Shown piece after piece: positions 59,142 through 64,000 of a stretch of DNA of 64,000 nucleotides (positions are counted from its first letter, which is position 1; each line of letters opens with the position of its first letter). Location: NCBI GenBank assembly GCA_963922205.1, contig CAWUHX010000143.1, forward strand, positions 434,001-498,000, given 5' to 3'. The notes below the pieces were generated by a model. It did not search any database. It saw only the letters and a list, made by a program, of their open reading frames with translations, and was not told where the DNA came from. Position numbers and translations under genes: made by a program. The DNA comes from Romanomermis culicivorax (Eukaryota; Nematoda; Enoplea; Mermithida; Mermithidae).

Positions 59142-61499
59142 GCCCAAAGTTGGGAATTTTTGCATTTTTCAGCAGTTTCCTGTCTATGTGCGAGACTTTA
59201 GATGTATCAGCCTAGGCATGAAGTAGCTTTAATGTGGTCAGAAAATATTTTCCTATTTTACATTTTATGGCAACTTTTAAAGTCTTGAAAATGAGGCGGT
59301 TTAAAATCGCTAAAAATCTGTTTAGCTCGAACAAGCCGATAACTCCCCTGTGCAGTGGATAGTTCGTACCACAGTAACAAGAACAAAATCGTGATCCCTT
59401 TTTAAAATTTTTTTCCCTACTTTTAGACGTTTTTGAAAAACTGAAAAAGCATTTCTTTCTTTTTGACACTACTATGCCTCATTCATCGATGCAGCTAGGT
59501 TATCGAAGTTTTATTCAAAATTATGGAAGCCATGTTGATTCTATTCAATTATTTTTTCGTTCATGATACACCAGTCCTTGACGATGACTCTTTCCAATCA
59601 TTTCAAAATTATCGAAATTGATTTCCTGATCTCCAGTACGGCTGCGATGTCGAAACTCCAACCACTGCATCAATCATTTTAAAAGGAATGGAGTATAATT
59701 TCAGGTGACCTTGGTTGCAATTTTATTGATTTGTGTTATTGTTAGAATTAAAAGACAAACTCGACTTGTTTAGCTGAATTCAAGCTACAGTAATCTTTTG
59801 CCGAGAGCTTACGCGTACACACAAGAAATTGGTTGGAGGAAACTCATATTTTACCCAATCCCTCACCCATTGTGATAATTTCGATGCAAAGACTTTTTGG
59901 GAAATAAGGGCATCAGTTAAAAGTTTGGCTATTTTGAATGAGCTAATTTTTTCTTTCCCGACACCCTGCATGTAGTGTTGTGATTGATATATCAATAACA
60001 AGGCTTGATATATCGATGTGTTTCAAAATACCAATACCAAAAGTGGCCATGCTACCACACATCAATATCAAACTACCTGAATATCAAAAGTCAGTTTTTG
60101 ATATTTTGAAACTGATTTTGATGTGTCAAACGAATTTTGCAGATTTGCATTCATTTTGGCATCAAATTCAAGGAAGACTTATAACAAAGAAAAGCAGAAA
60201 TATCTCAAAAGGATTCTGAGTAAAAGAATCAAAAATCATTCTCCTCTTTATTTCTTTGCTTTTTTCTTACTCTCTTCATTGGTACACTTGTCTCATTCTC
60301 CCTAACAAATGATTCAGCTTTTATTTTTAATCTTTCGTTTATTTCCACTGTGCTGCATTTATCCTGCTTTTCTCTATGCTTCTTTTGCTTTTTCTTTTTC
60401 AGTTTTCTCATTTTCTCTTTTTGTTATTCTCTACCCTTATCTGTACTCAAACAATAATTTTTAATCAGGAAATGTGACATACAGCGGGATTTCGAGGAAA
60501 CAAAATAGAGCAGTGAAATAGAACCATAATTTTTCAGCACAATGCTTATGAAACCATAGTGCTAATAACTAAAAATAAGAAATTTTTAAGAAAAGTTCGA
60601 GAAGAAAACAAATTGAGGATAACAACAATTTGAAGGTAAAAAATCAAAAATCATTCTAACGTCTATTCTATAACTCCCACAGAAGATTCATTCTGCATGA
60701 TTTCCTTTTGGCTCTAATTCCTTTCGAAAGAACCCACATTAAGAATGATTTAACGAATCGATAATACAATGCAAACAGGTTACTAGAATCGACTAACACA
60801 CATGTTAGTTTCAGATCAACGAACTATAATTTGTCAACCGTGCTGTGTCAATGAAATAATTTCTTATTAGCATGAGTGCTAATGGGATTCGTGCCAAAAA
60901 CCCTCAACAGAACAGAAGTGAAAAATTAAGAAAATATAAAGAAGAAAACTATAGAGAGGGAAAAAAATCGAACAGCAGAAAGAAAGCAAAAAAATCATGT
61001 AGTCTATGGGAATCACTTTTGGGTCTTCTCATTTTGATCTCTAAACCTGAGTTCACACTCTTTGGGATTCCAACTTTAAAAGATGGTATGGCGAATCTCT
61101 TTCAGATCAAAAAGTAGATAAAAAGTTATGTACAGAAGTATCAAGGTACTAAAAAAACAATATATAAACGAAGTGTTTAGGTTTGATATTATCAATATCA
61201 ATGTTATTGAAGATCAAAGACTCATCACTACCTGGATGCCTGTCCTATTGGCAACATGCCAGCCCACAGGTCTGGTAATATGCACACGGAGATCCACACA
61301 GGCCCTTGTGGAATGTGTATTTCTTTTTTGTGACGTATTCTATGTCAAAAGGTTTTCTGGGTCGATTTAAAGAAAAATAAACAAAACGACAAGAGATTCA
61401 GTCATGTTGAACACCAGTTAAATCACCAATTCCTAAAACCACAAGAGAGGTATTTCGTAAATGTTAAAGGGATAGAACAAAAAAAAATTCAAAACTGGC
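59142..61499. other. no recognised gene apart from one exon candidate
   Basis: Includes TTGATATATC palindromes at 59,985-60,020, a pyrimidine tract at 60,230-60,420 and short frames. GAACACCAGTTAAATCACC at about 61,409 is a degenerate minus-strand copy of the hairpin motif. Confidence 0.4.
59780..59965 (-). CDS. possible terminal exon, unknown protein
   Basis: After a good minus-strand acceptor (CTACATGCAG) the frame reads VGKEKISSFKIAKLLTDAL, then KVFASKLSQWVRDWVKYEFP and ends in a stop after 61 codons, with phase 0 at the start. Composition looks coding. It may belong to the minus-strand gene that starts at 63,090 or to a separate one. No hairpin motif follows it, and no domain is recognised. 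Confidence 0.3.
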   Translation of the reverse strand, partial: GVGKEKISSFKIAKLLTDALISQKVFASKLSQWVRDWVKYEFPPTNFLCVRVSSRQKITVA

Positions 61500-61765
61500 A
61501 ATCATACATACAAATAGAGGCTAGGGAGGGGTAAACCTTCCTGCCTGAGACCTTGGAAACCTCTGCTGACACGAAAAAATGCTCAAACACCCCTTCCTGA
61601 ACTTTTTTGAGGAATATATTTATGCATATCATATATGATAAACACGCTTGTGGAACTCTTGTTTTTTTGCTCATTCACCAGCCATCCTCCTTGAAGGAAA
61701 CTCCAAGGACTCTCTCCTCTGGAAAATTTTTGCCGTGCATATCTGCTGACAATAACGAAAAATAT
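61500..61765 (-). repeat. dispersed ~200-bp repeat, copy 2
   Basis: Partner of 44,555-44,760, longer by an internal insertion of about 35 bases. Confidence 0.7.
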
Positions 61766-62024
61766 GTCTCTTATCAGGTATCAAGTGACAAAAATGAAAT
61801 TGGGTATATATGAAATTTGAATAGTGTTTCTTACTTTTCCATAGCAGACATAGTTAATTTCCTTTTCATGTGAATAATATCAGATCAAATACATTTTAAT
61901 CAATATAAGGAAACATAAAAATACAAACAAAGATAAGAGAATCACAAATACTGAAAGCTCGTACATTTTAAGGTACTGTTTTACGTAGAAATATTATGAC
62001 TCATAAAGAACAAGAGTACTGCTT

Positions 62025-62042
62025 AACGCCAATTAAGGCGCG
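62025..62042 (-). promoter_or_regulatory. 3' hairpin motif of the zinc-knuckle gene
   Basis: On the minus strand CGCGCCTTAATTGGCGTT starts right after the TAA at 62,045-62,043. Compared with the plus-strand copies, one stem pair is G-C instead of G.U or A-U. Confidence 0.7.
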
Positions 62043-63090
62043 TTAGACATTGAAGCCAATGTGCCCTCTCATTTGGTTAAGAATTTGGCGTCCTATAATT
62101 ATAAATTCAACTGATACTTAGAGAAAAAATATTTGAATGAAATCATTGTGTAGTATTTGGATATAATTAAAACCTACCAACATGGCTTGTGTGTTCAAAA
62201 ATTTTGCTCAAAAAGTCTGGATACCAAAATAGGCCTTTGTGGCTAGTTAGGGAGTTTGGTCATTCTTCATATGTGCCAAAATCGATTGAGCACCTCACAG
62301 AGTTCTCTCGTGAGCAGAACAAAATCGAAGCACCAAGCTCTATCCCTGTATAGTGAGAATACTATGATTCAGGATTACACAAACATCAAAACTGAGAACT
62401 TCCGTTTGGTGTCTGGCGCATACAACTGTAATTTGCAGTTACCTAAAAAATATATCTCCCTTATTAAAGATAACAAATAATGGCCTTACTTCATTCAGTG
62501 ATGGATCAAAAGTAAACTTTTGGACGATGACAGGAACTTTTGCTGACCACGCATGAGCCTTCTTTCCCTGATCTTCCACTGCTTTTCGAAATCGGCGACG
62601 CATTTTTTGCTTTAAAACTGAATCATAACAACGTATTTTTTTCGACTTCGTACATTTGTCGGCTTGGTGATCTAACGATTCACAACAGAAACATCTTCCT
62701 AATTTGGTCATAGGACACTTACCAGAATGTTCACTTTTGCAAATTAAACATACATCTGGTGTCCAACTAAGTGATTCATTGATAAACTGAAAATGCAAAT
62801 AAAAATTTTCATGATGACCCAGCATTTTTCAAGCAAGCCATTTTAGCAGTTTTTGGGGCTTTCCAGATTTTCTTATACCAAAACATTTTGACCAAAAAAA
62901 TAGATTCTATCATCCCACTGTGAATGTATTTGGTGCATGTTCATTAAAAGTCAAAATAAACCTTTTCGTGAATTTGTTTGATGTGACCGCAAAAACATAA
63001 TATCCCAGTGCCTTGAACACGATATTCCGAACAATGGCATATTTTGGGCACTGTCGAAAAGCATTTACCATGCTTTTCCTTGTTTGACAT
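62043..63090 (-). CDS. cysteine-rich zinc-knuckle protein
   Basis: Minus-strand exons 63,090-62,962 (ATG start, MSNKEKHGKCFSTVPKICHC, later CFCGH) and 62,786-62,490 (297 bases). The donor is GTTTAT and the acceptor TTTTCAG; both are phase 0. Exon 2 ends at a GTAAGG donor. A short last exon, 62,092-62,043, ends IGFNV-stop right before the hairpin motif. At least one exon between 62,490 and 62,092 is unresolved; 62,300-62,440 has open stretches such as LGASILFCSRENSV. Exon 2 has CLICKSEHSGKC and CFCCESLDHQADKC (C-x2-C-x4-H-x4-C), so RNA or DNA binding is likely, followed by a basic stretch. The double knuckle recalls BEL/Pao Gag, but the introns and the hairpin tie it to its neighbours. Confidence 0.6.
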
Positions 63091-64000
63091 TTTTAAGTAA
63101 CTAAGAATAAACTTGTAATAAATCTAAAAATAAAAAATGAACAAAGAACTTCCACACGAATAAACAATTATGAGCATTGGTGATGAGAATGCATGCAAAA
63201 AGCCCAAAAACTTATGATGAAAGACATTAAAATTGAAATATCAAACTACCTAATTTTCCTCAAATTTCAAACACATCAAATAACATCATTACTGCTTGAA
63301 ATATTCCATTTTTTTCTAGTTTTTGGTAGCTCTTACTACCAAAATTACTACGCAATTACTTCAGTATTGAGCTATTCTTAAAAATTTAGTGTAAGAAACA
63401 TGAGTGCCCTATGCAAGGGATGTGACTTGAGCAGATTGTGTATTTCATGATAAAACATTAATGAACACTCAACACAAACCCCAAGCACCAGTTGAGGCGC
63501 CATTATGTTATTTCTGGGAATGTGTGGCTTGGTATTCTCCTTGATCCTGAACAAGTTATCAGCCCAAAAAACAAAAACATAATAACTGGAAATAAACTTA
63601 TCATAATTGAATGTGCTTCCATAAAGTTTGAATGTCGATAAATTTTTCAAAGAATTAATGATAAGACTAGTAAATAATGAATGATGTTGTTTAGCTAAGG
63701 TTAGACAGCCTTGAGCAATGGGGAAAAAATCGATTTTTATATAATAAATAGAAACATACTACAAAGAACTTAGAAATATTTGCTAACTCCCTACTGAACC
63801 CTCCCATTATATCTGATCAGGAACCCAACTATGTCATTGAGACATTGGAATGAGTAGGGAAAAGATAAAGTGAAATTTTTCGAAACTGCAAGAAGTGTAC
63901 AAAATGAAATAGTAAACACATAAAGCTGGATTTGCAGAAGTATGGCTAAAAAATTCTAGGGGAAATGACAAAAAAATGTTGACGAGAACTCGCTCTAGGT
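63091..64000. other. no recognisable gene
   Basis: The region upstream of the minus-strand zinc-knuckle gene, to the window edge. No repeat ends or domains recognised; a promoter for that gene would be expected close to 63,100. Confidence 0.4.

Noticed and set aside
60872-61117. 81-aa basic plus-strand frame
   Set aside because: Lysine-rich by base composition, no domain and no splice partners.
44476-61674. Similar minus-strand peptides at 44,476-44,688 and 61,489-61,674 as a gene family
   Set aside because: The two loci align as DNA over ~200 bp, including indels that break the frame, so they are copies of a non-coding repeat.

Overview
The window reads as intron-rich, AT-rich animal DNA. 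A nematode is the best guess: there are short interstitial TTAGGC arrays (27,145-27,272 and 30,489-30,508), a secreted gene with two tandem ShKT domains, T-rich TTTTCAG-type splice acceptors, and some introns of only 50-75 bases. I cannot name a species. There is one short run of Ns (31,255-31,277). Most of the window is repeats and mobile DNA; few exons look like host genes.

Layout. 1-4.4 kb: a MITE, a dispersed repeat, and a degenerate ~97-bp satellite (2,475-4,050). 4,389-13,763: a complete but mutated Ty3/Gypsy-type LTR element with ~935-bp LTRs, a GCAC target duplication, gag, an envelope-glycoprotein-like region lying between gag and protease, then PR, RT, RNase H and integrase. Four in-frame stops and one frame change break the polyprotein. 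13.8-19 kb: MITEs, an 18-bp minisatellite and unannotated DNA. 19,634-20,509 (minus): a three-exon ShKT gene. 21-31.5 kb: paired repeats, a Harbinger-like MITE, two decayed LINE remnants in opposite orientations, and an 8-bp-TSD MITE that carries telomere-like and tRNA-like segments.

34-63 kb is the most unusual part. On the plus strand lies a multi-exon gene ending in a HECT-type ubiquitin-ligase domain (exons 38,077-48,467), followed by a multi-exon DDE integrase/transposase gene (49,003-55,139) whose catalytic D, D and E are all visible. On the minus strand is a cysteine-rich zinc-knuckle gene (63,090-62,043). At the stop codon of each of the three genes sits the same short hairpin motif, GCGCC-hexaloop-GGTGT, and its stem shows G.U, A-U and G-C at one pair. 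I infer one large multi-gene mobile element, or a decayed copy of one. Later insertions (a 1.6-kb TIR element inside an exon, a 1.47-kb foldback element, a hAT-type MITE) interrupt it. Its outer ends are not recognised in this window.

How the parts relate. The LTR element would be self-contained. In the 34-63 kb unit the integrase would do DNA cutting and joining, the HECT protein could modify host or element proteins with ubiquitin, and the zinc-knuckle protein could bind nucleic acid. These roles are inferred from domains only.
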